In this document: positions 23,053-30,071 of the stretch, one piece after another
Layout of the letters: the number at the start of each line of letters is the position of its first letter
Numbering within the stretch: position 1 is the first letter of the stretch
NCBI GenBank assembly: GCA_934716785.1
Contig: CAKUYM010000015.1
Location: 1 to 31,539, forward strand
Reading direction: 5' to 3'
DNA length: 31,539 bases
From: an uncultured Bacteroides sp.
GTDB lineage: Bacteria; Bacteroidota; Bacteroidia; Bacteroidales; Bacteroidaceae
Position numbers and translations under genes: made by a program
The notes under the pieces: generated by a model
Seen by the model: only the letters and a program-made list of their open reading frames with translations
What the model was told of the DNA's origin: nothing
Database searches by the model: none

Positions 23053-23955
23053 CTAAAAAAACTTGATTTCTTCCCCTTCAATATCCGAAAGCAGCAAGTT
23101 GGCAAGACGGCTGGTGCCTAAGCGGAACAGTTGGTTGTTCAGCCATTCCTTGCCCAGCACCTCTTTGACGATGGTGTAATAGACAATCGCATCGTTGACA
23201 GTATTGATCCCGCCTGCCGGCTTGAAACCAACCTTGTTTCCGGTCTTTTGATGGTATTCCTTGATGGCTTCGCACATCACGTAGGCGGCTTCGGGAGTGG
23301 CGGCAGGCTGCTGCTTCCCTGTGGATGTCTTGATGAAATCCGCGCCCGAATACATGGATAGGATAGAGGCTTTCTTGATATTGGAGACGCTCTTCAAGGC
23401 ACCCGTTTCGAGGATTACTTTGAGGTGGCGCTCCTTGCATACTTCTTTCAGTTCCTGTATCTCTTCGCACATTCCTTCATAGTCACCGCTCAGGAATTTG
23501 CCGACAGAGATAACGATATCTATCTCATCCGCGCCGTCTGCAATAGCCAGTCCGGTCTCTGCCACCTTGACTTCGATAAAGGTCTGTGAAGAGGGAAATC
23601 CGCCCGATACGCAAGCGATATTGACACCTTCCACTTCCAATGTATTCTTGACGATGGCGGCAAAATTCGGGTAAACGCAGATGGCTGCAACATTCTTCAA
23701 ATCGGGATATTCATCGTCAAACTTGTTGACTTTCTCCGTAAAGTGCATCACGCTCTCATCGCTGTCCGTGCTATTCAGGGTAGTCAGGTCGATGCAGTTG
23801 AACAGGAATTTCTTAACTTCCTCCGTATTGTTTTCCGGTGCTTTTTTCTCGATTAATTCGGCTACGCGAGCTTGAATATCAGCATCGCTCAGATTGGTGT
23901 TATACTTTGCCAATGCGGCTGCATACTTGTTAAGTTGTAAGTTATTCTCTTCCAT
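23053..23955 (-). CDS. deoC: Deoxyribose-phosphate aldolase
   Basis: The 300-residue class I aldolase cleaves 2-deoxyribose 5-phosphate to glyceraldehyde 3-phosphate and acetaldehyde in deoxynucleoside catabolism. The Schiff-base lysine is Lys209 in GADFIKTSTGK; the other family signatures are ICVYPNF (about 92-98), ADEIDIVI with the paired Asp (about 142-149), and VGFKPAGGI near 250. At 300 residues it is longer than the E. coli protein (about 260), with an N-terminal helical extension. The start overlaps the MazG-like stop by 14 nt, so the two are coupled. Confidence 0.95.
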   Translation of the reverse strand: MEENNLQLNKYAAALAKYNTNLSDADIQARVAELIEKKAPENNTEEVKKFLFNCIDLTTLNSTDSDESVMHFTEKVNKFDDEYPDLKNVAAICVYPNFAAIVKNTLEVEGVNIACVSGGFPSSQTFIEVKVAETGLAIADGADEIDIVISVGKFLSGDYEGMCEEIQELKEVCKERHLKVILETGALKSVSNIKKASILSMYSGADFIKTSTGKQQPAATPEAAYVMCEAIKEYHQKTGNKVGFKPAGGINTVNDAIVYYTIVKEVLGKEWLNNQLFRLGTSRLANLLLSDIEGEEIKFF

Positions 23956-24280
23956 GCTCTTTCAGTTTTGGGTTATTGATATGTCTTTGATTATCTCGTT
24001 TCGTTTTCTTGTCGATGCTCTTCTGTAAGGCGGTGGTGAGGTCTACACCTGTCTGGTTGGCGATGCAGATCAGTACCCAGAGCACGTCTGCAATCTCCTC
24101 GTCGAGATTGTCTTTTTCTCCCTCTTTGAAGGACTGATCGCCATATTTGCGTGCCATTACGCGTGCCAGTTCGCCTACTTCTTCCGTCAGGACCGCCATA
24201 TTGGTCAATTCGCCAAAATAACGGACACCGTATGTCTTAATCCATTGGTCTACCTGTTGCTGAGCTTCTTTCAGGGTCAT
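23942..24280 (-). CDS. MazG-like nucleotide pyrophosphohydrolase
   Basis: The 112-residue protein has the all-alpha NTP-pyrophosphatase metal site: EEVGELARV (around residues 32-40), followed by EEIADVLWVLICIANQTGVDL (around 80-100), giving the EExxE...ExxD pattern. It is a single MazG domain, half the length of the E. coli tandem MazG. Such enzymes hydrolyse non-canonical or excess (d)NTPs to monophosphates; the preferred nucleotide is unknown. It sits between dtd and deoC and overlaps deoC by 14 nt, matching a house-cleaning and salvage context. Confidence 0.9.
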   Translation of the reverse strand: MTLKEAQQQVDQWIKTYGVRYFGELTNMAVLTEEVGELARVMARKYGDQSFKEGEKDNLDEEIADVLWVLICIANQTGVDLTTALQKSIDKKTKRDNQRHINNPKLKEHGRE

Positions 24281-24367
24281 AATCGTTGATGATTGGTTTT
24301 TATTTTTTTTATCTTTAGCTTTGCTACTTTTTGTCTTTCGTCTTGTAGCTCTTTGTCTTTAATCTTA
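24281..24367. repeat. Low-complexity CTTT-rich spacer between dtd and the MazG-like gene
   Basis: The plus strand is a run of CTTT/CTTTG words (GTCTTT occurs twice, and related CTACT and CTTGTAG motifs recur); the minus-strand mRNA would be A- and G-rich with few bases able to pair. No coding sequence or promoter was recognised. Confidence 0.5.
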
Positions 24368-24820
24368 CTACTCTTTGTTTTTAGTATCCATACATATGGT
24401 AACGGGTCCATCGTTCAAAAGTTCGACCTTCATATCTGCACCGAAAGTCCCCGTGCCTATCTCTTTTCCCAATGCTTTGCTCAAATCTTTGCAGAACTGT
24501 TCGTAGAGTGGGATGGAGATGTCCGGCTTGGCAGCCTTGATATAAGAGGGGCGGTTGCCTTTCTTCGTAGAAGCGTGGAGAGTGAACTGGCTGATGACTA
24601 ATATCTCGCCCTCGTCATCTAATATGGATTTGTTCATCACTCCGTTTTCATCGTCAAAAATACGTAGGTTTACTATCTTCTTGCAGAGCCAGTCAATGTC
24701 CTCCTGTCCATCGGCTTCTTCAATGCCGACCAGTATCAACATCCCTTTTCCGATGGCTGATTTGCGCTTCCCTTCGATGGTCACCGACGCATGACTTACC
24801 CGTTGTATAACTATTCGCAT
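24368..24820 (-). CDS. dtd: D-aminoacyl-tRNA deacylase
   Basis: The 150-residue protein is full length for DTD. The start MRIVIQRVSHASVTI, the SQFTLHAST segment (about 78-86), GNRPSYIKAA and the closing DGPVTICMD with its Gly-Pro motif are all present. It hydrolyses D-amino acids and glycine from mischarged tRNAs, recognising chirality through the cross-subunit Gly-Pro motif of the dimer. It is the first gene of a dtd-mazG-deoC unit with its own promoter element at 24866-24873 and lies 149 bp after uvrC. Confidence 0.96.
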   Translation of the reverse strand: MRIVIQRVSHASVTIEGKRKSAIGKGMLILVGIEEADGQEDIDWLCKKIVNLRIFDDENGVMNKSILDDEGEILVISQFTLHASTKKGNRPSYIKAAKPDISIPLYEQFCKDLSKALGKEIGTGTFGADMKVELLNDGPVTICMDTKNKE

Positions 24821-24865
24821 TGCTATTTGATTCTTTTTCTTATCCTATTTCGCGATTATGACAGG

Positions 24866-24873
24866 CAAAATTA
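24866..24873 (-). promoter_or_regulatory. -7 element of the dtd operon
   Basis: The minus strand reads TAATTTTG, a TAnnTTTG match, giving a leader of about 42 nt before the dtd ATG. No -33 match was found. Confidence 0.5.
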
Positions 24874-24938
24874 CGAAATTCGGCAGAGAAAACGATGTGT
24901 TGGAAGGAAAAAACGATGGATTGAGAAGAAAATATTAC

Positions 24939-25009
24939 TCATCATTCAGTCCCGTTTTCACATCATCATTCAATTCGCTTTCACATCATCGCTCAATCCC
25001 GTTTTCACG
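24939..25009 (-). repeat. Three ~24-bp tandem repeats across the uvrC 3' end
   Basis: Three adjacent units occupy 24939-24962 (24 bp), 24963-24985 (23 bp) and 24986-25009 (24 bp), each with the plus-strand pattern TCATC(A/G)(T/C)TCA..., ending TTTCAC. The one-base shorter middle unit shifts register and contains the uvrC stop codon (24970-24972). Confidence 0.85.
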
Positions 25010-26811
25010 GTCTTGGCTTTCGCTTCTCCGACAACAGCACTAATCTCCTCCAATGAAGCCTCCTTGATTCGTTTTACGCTTTTAAACTCTTTCAAAAGGG
25101 CTGTTTTTGTCTTTTCTCCAATTCCTTTGATGCTATCCAGCGCGGATGCTACCTGCCGTTTGCTACGTTTATCACGATGGAAAGTGATGGCGAAGCGGTG
25201 TACTTCATCCTGAATCTGCGTCAGTAGGCGGAATAGCGGACTATGCTGTTTGATGCCGATAGTCTGTGGTGGAAACCCGAAAAGCAGTTCCGATGTGCGG
25301 TGCCGGTTGTCTTTCGCCAATCCGGCAATAGGAATCTGGAGTCCCAGCTCATCCTCGACGACCTCTCTGACGACCTCCATTTGTCCTTTGCCACCATCGG
25401 TGATAATCAGGTCGGGCAGAGGTATATTCTCGTCAATAGCGCGCTGATAGCGCCTTCTGACAACCTCTTTCATGGATGCATAATCATCCGGCCCTACAAC
25501 CGTTTTTATATTGTATTTCCGATAATCCTGTTTCGATGGTTTCGCCTTTTTGAATACGACACATGCCGCTACTGCGTCAGAACCTTGTATATTGGAGTTA
25601 TCGAAGCATTCAATCTGCATGGGCAGTTTCTCCAAATGCAACTCCTGCTGTATCTCTTTCATCAAACGCATGCTTCTTTGTTCCGGGTTCAGCTTTTCCG
25701 CCTGTTTCAGTCGGTCGGCCTTATATTGCTTCACGTTCAAAATAGATAGTTCCAGCAATTTCTTCTTGTCTCCCCGCTGGGGAACGGTGAATACGACATT
25801 GTTCAATTCCAAATCGAGCTCGAAAGGAACGATAATCTCTCTCGACAGACTTTTGTAGCGTTCCCTCATTTCGATAATGCCCAACCTTAGGAGCTCTTCT
25901 TTCGATTCATTCAGCTTCTTCTTGTATTCGAAAGTAAATGCTTGGTTGATGGCGCCGTTTGTAATATGCAGATAATTGATGAATGCGGAGTTTGTTTCGT
26001 CCTCTTCGATAGAAAACACGTCAATATTATGCAATACGGAACTTACTACCTCGGATTTGGAACGGTAATTCTCTATCAGCAGATACTTCTCTTTTACTTT
26101 CTGTGCTTCTTCAAACTTCATTTCACCCGCTAATGTCTGCATCTTCTCCAATAGCATCCGGCTTATCTCTTGTGTGTTTCCTTTTAGGATTTCTTTGATT
26201 TCATCGATGTTTTTGAGATATTCCTCCTGTGATTGCAGACCGATACATGGCCCTGCGCAATTCTTGATATGGTACTCCAAGCATACATTGAACTTTCCCG
26301 CGCGTATATTCTCCGGAGTCAGATTCAGGTGGCAAGTACGCAAGGGGTACAGGTGCTTTATCAAATCCAATACTGCATACATGGATGGAATATGACTGTA
26401 CGGTCCGTAATAGGAAGAGCCGTTTCTGATAATCTTCCTTGTCTTGAAAACCCGAGGAAAATATTCATTCTGTACGCAGATGGAAGGGTAGGTCTTGTCG
26501 TCTTTCAGCATCACGTTGTAGCGCGGCTTATACTTTTTGATAAGGTTATTCTCTAACAACAAGGCATCCTCCTCCGTATTGACTACGATATAACGAATAT
26601 CGGCAATCTTGCTGACCAATACCCGCGTCTTCCCCGGTTCATGCTCTTTGCTGAAGTAGGAATATACTCTTTTCTTTAGATTTTTCGCCTTTCCAACGTA
26701 TATAATACTCCCTTCCGAGTTGAGGTATTGATAAATGCCCGGTTTCTCAGGAAGGTTGGCTACAATTCCTTTCAGATATTCATTAGTTCTATTTTCTGAT
26801 CCTGTATCCAT
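24970..26811 (-). CDS. uvrC: Excinuclease ABC subunit C
   Basis: Started at MDTGSENRTN (ATG 26809-26811), the protein has 613 residues. The N-terminal GIY-YIG nuclease (from KPGIYQYL at about 23 to YVGKAKNLKKRVYSYF) makes the 3' incision; the UVR motif region lies near 200-240; the C-terminal RNase H-like nuclease (IECFDNSNIQGSDAVAACVVF, DLIITDGGKGQ) makes the 5' incision; and helix-hairpin-helix motifs end the protein (SIKGIGEKTKTALLKEF, SLEEISAVVGEAKAK). It cuts both sides of lesions handed over by UvrB. The extreme C-terminus (VKTGLSDDVKAN) is encoded by a tandem repeat. The gene has its own promoter overlapping the apt terminator. Confidence 0.97.
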   Translation of the reverse strand: MDTGSENRTNEYLKGIVANLPEKPGIYQYLNSEGSIIYVGKAKNLKKRVYSYFSKEHEPGKTRVLVSKIADIRYIVVNTEEDALLLENNLIKKYKPRYNVMLKDDKTYPSICVQNEYFPRVFKTRKIIRNGSSYYGPYSHIPSMYAVLDLIKHLYPLRTCHLNLTPENIRAGKFNVCLEYHIKNCAGPCIGLQSQEEYLKNIDEIKEILKGNTQEISRMLLEKMQTLAGEMKFEEAQKVKEKYLLIENYRSKSEVVSSVLHNIDVFSIEEDETNSAFINYLHITNGAINQAFTFEYKKKLNESKEELLRLGIIEMRERYKSLSREIIVPFELDLELNNVVFTVPQRGDKKKLLELSILNVKQYKADRLKQAEKLNPEQRSMRLMKEIQQELHLEKLPMQIECFDNSNIQGSDAVAACVVFKKAKPSKQDYRKYNIKTVVGPDDYASMKEVVRRRYQRAIDENIPLPDLIITDGGKGQMEVVREVVEDELGLQIPIAGLAKDNRHRTSELLFGFPPQTIGIKQHSPLFRLLTQIQDEVHRFAITFHRDKRSKRQVASALDSIKGIGEKTKTALLKEFKSVKRIKEASLEEISAVVGEAKAKTVKTGLSDDVKAN

Positions 26812-26842
26812 AATCGCTAAGAGTGAATATACAAAATAAAAA

Positions 26843-26863
26843 GGGCGTAGTTTGACTACGCCC
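26843..26863 (-). terminator. Intrinsic terminator after apt
   Basis: A perfect 9-bp stem, GGGCGTAGT (26843-26851) with ACTACGCCC (26855-26863), loop TTG. On the minus strand it is followed by TTTTTATTTTG. It lies 20 bp past the apt stop. Confidence 0.9.
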
Positions 26864-26865
26864 TG

Positions 26866-26896
26866 CAAATATAATCAAATCCTTTATAAGGACAAT
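26866..26896 (-). promoter_or_regulatory. uvrC promoter overlapping the 3' end of apt
   Basis: On the minus strand ATTG is followed after 19 bp by TATATTTG (26866-26873). The predicted start, near 26862, coincides with the first bases of the apt terminator hairpin. Confidence 0.65.
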
Positions 26897-27408
26897 ACGG
26901 ATTCTACTTCTACATCATCTCCAAATACTGATTTACCATTCAGATTTGTCAGCTCGATGATGAAGTTGACATAAATCTTCTTTGGCTTCAGCTTTTTCAC
27001 CAGTTCGCAGGCTGCTTTCATCGTCCCGCCTGTTGCCAATAGGTCATCGTGCAGTAGTACCACGTCATTTTCGTCCAGTGCATCTTTGTGAATTTGCACG
27101 GTGTCTTTCCCATACTCCTTGTCATAGCTTTCTTCAAGTGTCTCTGCCGGAAGTTTGCCGGGCTTGCGGATGGGAACGAAGCCGGCATTCAGCCGAGTTG
27201 CTAAAATCGGTCCCATGATGAAACCTCTTGATTCTATTCCCACCACTTTTGTGATGCCTTTGTCCTTGTACATCTCATACATAATGTCTGATAGCTCTTG
27301 CAGACACCAAGGGTCTTTGAATAAGGTTGTGACATCATAGAACAGGATTCCGGGAATCGGGAAATCCGGTATTTCTCGGATGCTTTTAATCAGCGTTTCT
27401 TTATTCAT
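26884..27408 (-). CDS. apt: Adenine phosphoribosyltransferase
   Basis: Started at MNKETLIKSIREIPDFP (ATG 27406-27408), the enzyme has 174 residues, the normal length. It converts adenine and PRPP to AMP in purine salvage. The N-terminal FPIPGILFYDVTTLFKDP, the GIESRGFIMGP loop and the PRPP-binding motif VVLLHDDLLATGGT (about residues 117-130) are all intact. It is preceded by mnmG and a palindrome resembling a ParB site, and followed by a strong terminator. A Met two codons upstream (27414) is an alternative start. No separate promoter was recognised, so it is probably transcribed with mnmG. Confidence 0.97.
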   Translation of the reverse strand: MNKETLIKSIREIPDFPIPGILFYDVTTLFKDPWCLQELSDIMYEMYKDKGITKVVGIESRGFIMGPILATRLNAGFVPIRKPGKLPAETLEESYDKEYGKDTVQIHKDALDENDVVLLHDDLLATGGTMKAACELVKKLKPKKIYVNFIIELTNLNGKSVFGDDVEVESVLSL

Positions 27409-27441
27409 AATCATTTAGTTATATAATTCTTTTAAACGTTT

Positions 27442-27457
27442 TGTTTCACGTGAAACG
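27442..27457. promoter_or_regulatory. parS: parS-like ParB binding site
   Basis: The sequence TGTTTCACGTGAAACG contains the perfect 14-bp palindrome GTTTCACGTGAAAC and differs from the widely conserved parS consensus (TGTTTCACGTGAAACA) at the last base only. It is in the 56-bp gap between mnmG and apt. A ParB-parS chromosome-partition role is established for this motif in many bacteria; binding here is inferred from sequence. Confidence 0.8.
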
Positions 27458-27464
27458 TTGCCGC

Positions 27465-29351
27465 CTATCGTCCCGAAAGCACCAGCAATACATTAATGTC
27501 GCTTGGCGATACTCCGGGGATTCTGCTTGCCTGGGCAATCGTCTCCGGATCTATTTTCGCTAACTTCTGTCGGGCTTCCGTTGACAATGATTGGATGGAA
27601 GCATAATCGAACTTACCTTTGATTTTAATACTTTCCAGTCTCTCCAATTTCTCCGCTATCATTCGCTCCCTGTCAATGTATCCCTGATATTTGATTAGTA
27701 TCTCGGCGGCTTCGATAATTTCCTCTTTTCGATCTTGATTGGAATCTGTAGCTTTCTCCAGTTCCTGCTGAAATGCCGGAACGTATTCTTTAATGTTATC
27801 AATCGTCACTTGCGGACGATTCAGAATTTCTATCAGTTTGCACCCTTGGCGTAGGGGAGTCGTTCCTATCTTTTCGAGGGCATCGTTGATTAGTGTCGGT
27901 TTCATCGAATAGTTGTGCGCGAAAGAAACAATTTGCTCTACCGCCTCTTTTTTGCTCTTCATTAACTGGTAGCGTTCTTCCTTTGCTAACCCCAGTTTGT
28001 AGGCGCGCTCGGTCAGGCGCATGTCGGCATCATCCATGCGGAGCAGGATGCGGTATTCTGCGCGCGAAGTAAACATCCGGTAGGGCTCGTCCACTCCCTT
28101 GGTCACCAAATCGTCGATTAATACACCGATATATGCTTCGTTGCGCACTAATGTGAAAGGCTCTCCACCGTGGCAATTAATGTGTGCGTTGATTCCCGCT
28201 ATTAATCCTTGTCCGCCCGCCTCTTCATATCCGGTGGTACCGTTTACCTGTCCGGCAAAGAATAGGTTGCCGATTATTTTTGATTCTAACGTATGCTTCA
28301 GTTGCGTCGGGTCGAAATAATCATATTCAATTGCATATCCCGGACGGTAGATGACCAAGTCCTCGAAAGCCGGTATCTTCTTCAGTGCGGCAATTTGTAT
28401 ATCCATGGGCAGTGAGGACGAGAAACCGTTGAGATATAATTCCTGTGTCGTTTCTCCTTCCGGCTCCAAAAACAATTGATGCTGGGTCTTATCGGGGAAA
28501 GTAACAATCTTCGTCTCGATACTGGGACAATAGCGTGGACCTATGCTCTGAATCTGTCCGTTGAATAGGGGAGAATCCGGTAATCCGTCACGCAGGATAC
28601 GATGTACCTCTTCATTGGTATAACAGGTCCAGCATTGCAATTGCTTTAAATGACGTACGCTTGTATTCATGAACGAGAACTTGTGGAAGTCACATTCGCC
28701 GTTCTGTGTTTCCATCTTGTCAAAATGAACGCTACGCGCATCAATCCGCACCGGGGTCCCGGTTTTCATCCTTCCGTAAACGATGCCGTGGCGGGCGATG
28801 GATTCGGTCAGCTGGTAAGAAGCCGGTTCGGCCATTCTTCCGCCCGGCAACTTGTGACGTCCTATATGCATCAGCCCGTTGAGGAAAGTCCCCGCGGTGA
28901 GCACTATGCATTTCGCTTTGAATGTAACGCCCCATACGGTGACCAATCCGGCGACCTCTCCGTTTTCAACAAGAAGTTCGCATACGGTATCCTGCCAAAT
29001 ATGGAGGTTGGGTGTGTTCTCTAATTTCTCCCGCCATGAGTTGATAAATTTAGCGCGGTCGCATTGGGCGCGGGGACTCCACATGGCCGGACCTTTCGAA
29101 CGGTTCAGTATACGGAACTGGATAGCAGTATCGTCTGTCACCAATCCCATCTGTCCGCCCAGCGCATCTATTTCGCGTACTATTTGTCCTTTGGCGATTC
29201 CACCTACGGCTGGGTTGCAGCTCATCTGCCCGATCTTGTTCATATCCATCGTGATGAGACAAGTCTTCGAACCCAAATTTGCAGCAGCGGCAGCCGCTTC
29301 GCAACCGGCATGTCCGGCGCCAATTACAATTACGTCGTACTTAAAATCCAT
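27465..29351 (-). CDS. mnmG: tRNA uridine 5-carboxymethylaminomethyl modification enzyme
   Basis: Started at MDFKYDVIVIGAGHAGCEAA (ATG 29349-29351), the protein has 628 residues. The FAD-binding Rossmann motif GAGHAGCEAA is at residues 10-19, followed by the conserved CNPAVGGIAKGQIVREIDALGG segment with the redox cysteine, CWTCYTNEEVH with further conserved cysteines near 270-285, and the C-terminal helical domain that binds MnmE and tRNA. With MnmE it forms cmnm5U or nm5U at position 34 of tRNAs reading two-codon boxes, and the mnmD product in this window acts on the nm5 form. It opens a minus-strand series mnmG-apt and has its own promoter. Confidence 0.97.
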   Translation of the reverse strand: MDFKYDVIVIGAGHAGCEAAAAAANLGSKTCLITMDMNKIGQMSCNPAVGGIAKGQIVREIDALGGQMGLVTDDTAIQFRILNRSKGPAMWSPRAQCDRAKFINSWREKLENTPNLHIWQDTVCELLVENGEVAGLVTVWGVTFKAKCIVLTAGTFLNGLMHIGRHKLPGGRMAEPASYQLTESIARHGIVYGRMKTGTPVRIDARSVHFDKMETQNGECDFHKFSFMNTSVRHLKQLQCWTCYTNEEVHRILRDGLPDSPLFNGQIQSIGPRYCPSIETKIVTFPDKTQHQLFLEPEGETTQELYLNGFSSSLPMDIQIAALKKIPAFEDLVIYRPGYAIEYDYFDPTQLKHTLESKIIGNLFFAGQVNGTTGYEEAGGQGLIAGINAHINCHGGEPFTLVRNEAYIGVLIDDLVTKGVDEPYRMFTSRAEYRILLRMDDADMRLTERAYKLGLAKEERYQLMKSKKEAVEQIVSFAHNYSMKPTLINDALEKIGTTPLRQGCKLIEILNRPQVTIDNIKEYVPAFQQELEKATDSNQDRKEEIIEAAEILIKYQGYIDRERMIAEKLERLESIKIKGKFDYASIQSLSTEARQKLAKIDPETIAQASRIPGVSPSDINVLLVLSGR

Positions 29352-29378
29352 TCCTATCTTATTTATTATCAAACGCTG

Positions 29379-29386
29379 CAAAGTTA
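29379..29386 (-). promoter_or_regulatory. -7 element of mnmG
   Basis: The minus strand reads TAACTTTG, an exact TAnnTTTG match that gives a leader of about 24 nt and supports the ATG at 29351 over the longer open frame. Confidence 0.6.
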
Positions 29387-29712
29387 CAGAAAAGTTGTGA
29401 GAAATATATCTTCAAGCTGTTTTTGCTTCCGAAAATTCGGACGGGAGCCCGACTCTGCCATAAAAAACGCCGTATTTTCGCATTCCAAAAATGCAAATTG
29501 TTCATAAACGGCGGTTCGTTATACAGACATTCCTCTCTTTTCCCCAACGGAATGTTTCTTTTTTGTTTTAGTATGTCTCGATATGCTTACTTTTTGTTAA
29601 TCTAAAAAGGTTCAGGATCCGGGTGAAAATAGAAGACGAAGTGTTAAATCGATCTTTCGTCTTGATATAAATCAAGAAAATAGGGTAGAATTTGATTTTT
29701 TTTGTTATGGCT
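29387..29712. other. Intergenic stretch upstream of mnmG
   Basis: No gene was recognised. It is A+T-rich and contains small inverted repeats (GCATT/AATGC around 29489-29503, set inside wider CGCCG/CGGCG arms, with an AACGCC start near 29466), which may mark degenerate sequence or a protein site. No clear promoter other than those annotated at its two ends. Confidence 0.4.
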
Positions 29713-29743
29713 CTTGTCATTTTCCAAAACAGCTATACCTTTG
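29713..29743 (+). promoter_or_regulatory. Strong promoter of the repeat-rich leader RNA
   Basis: CTTG (29713-29716) and TACCTTTG (29736-29743) are spaced by 19 bp, one base from consensus. The predicted start is near 29747. Confidence 0.75.
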
Positions 29744-29772
29744 CATCGTAGTTGTGAAACTACTAAGATTTT

Positions 29773-29899
29773 AGGTATTAGAAAAATTAGGTATTAGGTA
29801 TTAGAAAAAAGGTAATAGTAAAAGGTATTAGTTTATAAAATTAGGGTATTAAATTGTAAGATTAGTTTTTAGGAAAAGATTGTTTAGACAAGGTATTAG
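29773..29899 (+). repeat. AGGTATTAG repeat cluster
   Basis: Five perfect copies and two one-base variants of a 9-mer in 127 bp, two of the perfect copies overlapping (29789-29804). Spacers are A-rich and of variable length. Confidence 0.85.
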
Positions 29900-29981
29900 T
29901 AGAAAAAGTAGTTTTCAGGTAACGAGTAGATGAAAAATGAAGAAAAAGAAGAATCCCATTAAGGGGGATTCTTTCTGGGTG

Positions 29982-30007
29982 GAGCGGAATTATTCGCTCT
30001 TTTTTTT
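29982..30007 (+). terminator. Intrinsic terminator of the leader RNA
   Basis: GAGCGGA (29982-29988) and TTCGCTC (29993-29999) form a stem, allowing one G-T pair, followed by eight T (30000-30007). Confidence 0.9.
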
Positions 30008-30071
30008 GTATATGGCAGTATGCTAAAATCTGAGTGACTCAAATAAGCTATATAAAAGGCTCACCCGATAT

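Larger units (their letters stand above)
29747..30007 (+). ncRNA. Putative untranslated leader or small RNA with AGGTATTAG repeats
   Basis: A strong promoter upstream and an intrinsic terminator downstream define a transcript of about 260 nt. It contains AGGTATTAG exactly five times (29773, 29789, 29796, 29823, 29891) plus variants AGGTAATAG (29810) and AGGGTATTA (29843). TAG and TAA stops fill the region, so no long protein is possible; one 10-codon ORF exists at 29930-29962. A first hairpin, AAGAATCCC/GGGATTCTT, lies at 29949-29973 and is followed by the terminator at 29982-30007. It may be a small RNA, or the attenuated 5' leader of an operon now separated from it by the insertion sequence. 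I could not match it to a known RNA family. Confidence 0.6.

Noticed and set aside
30058..30063. GGCTCA as the target site duplication of the insertion sequence
   Set aside because: ISL3 elements usually make 8-bp duplications, and four extra bases on the left break the symmetry; the evidence is not enough to fix the ends.
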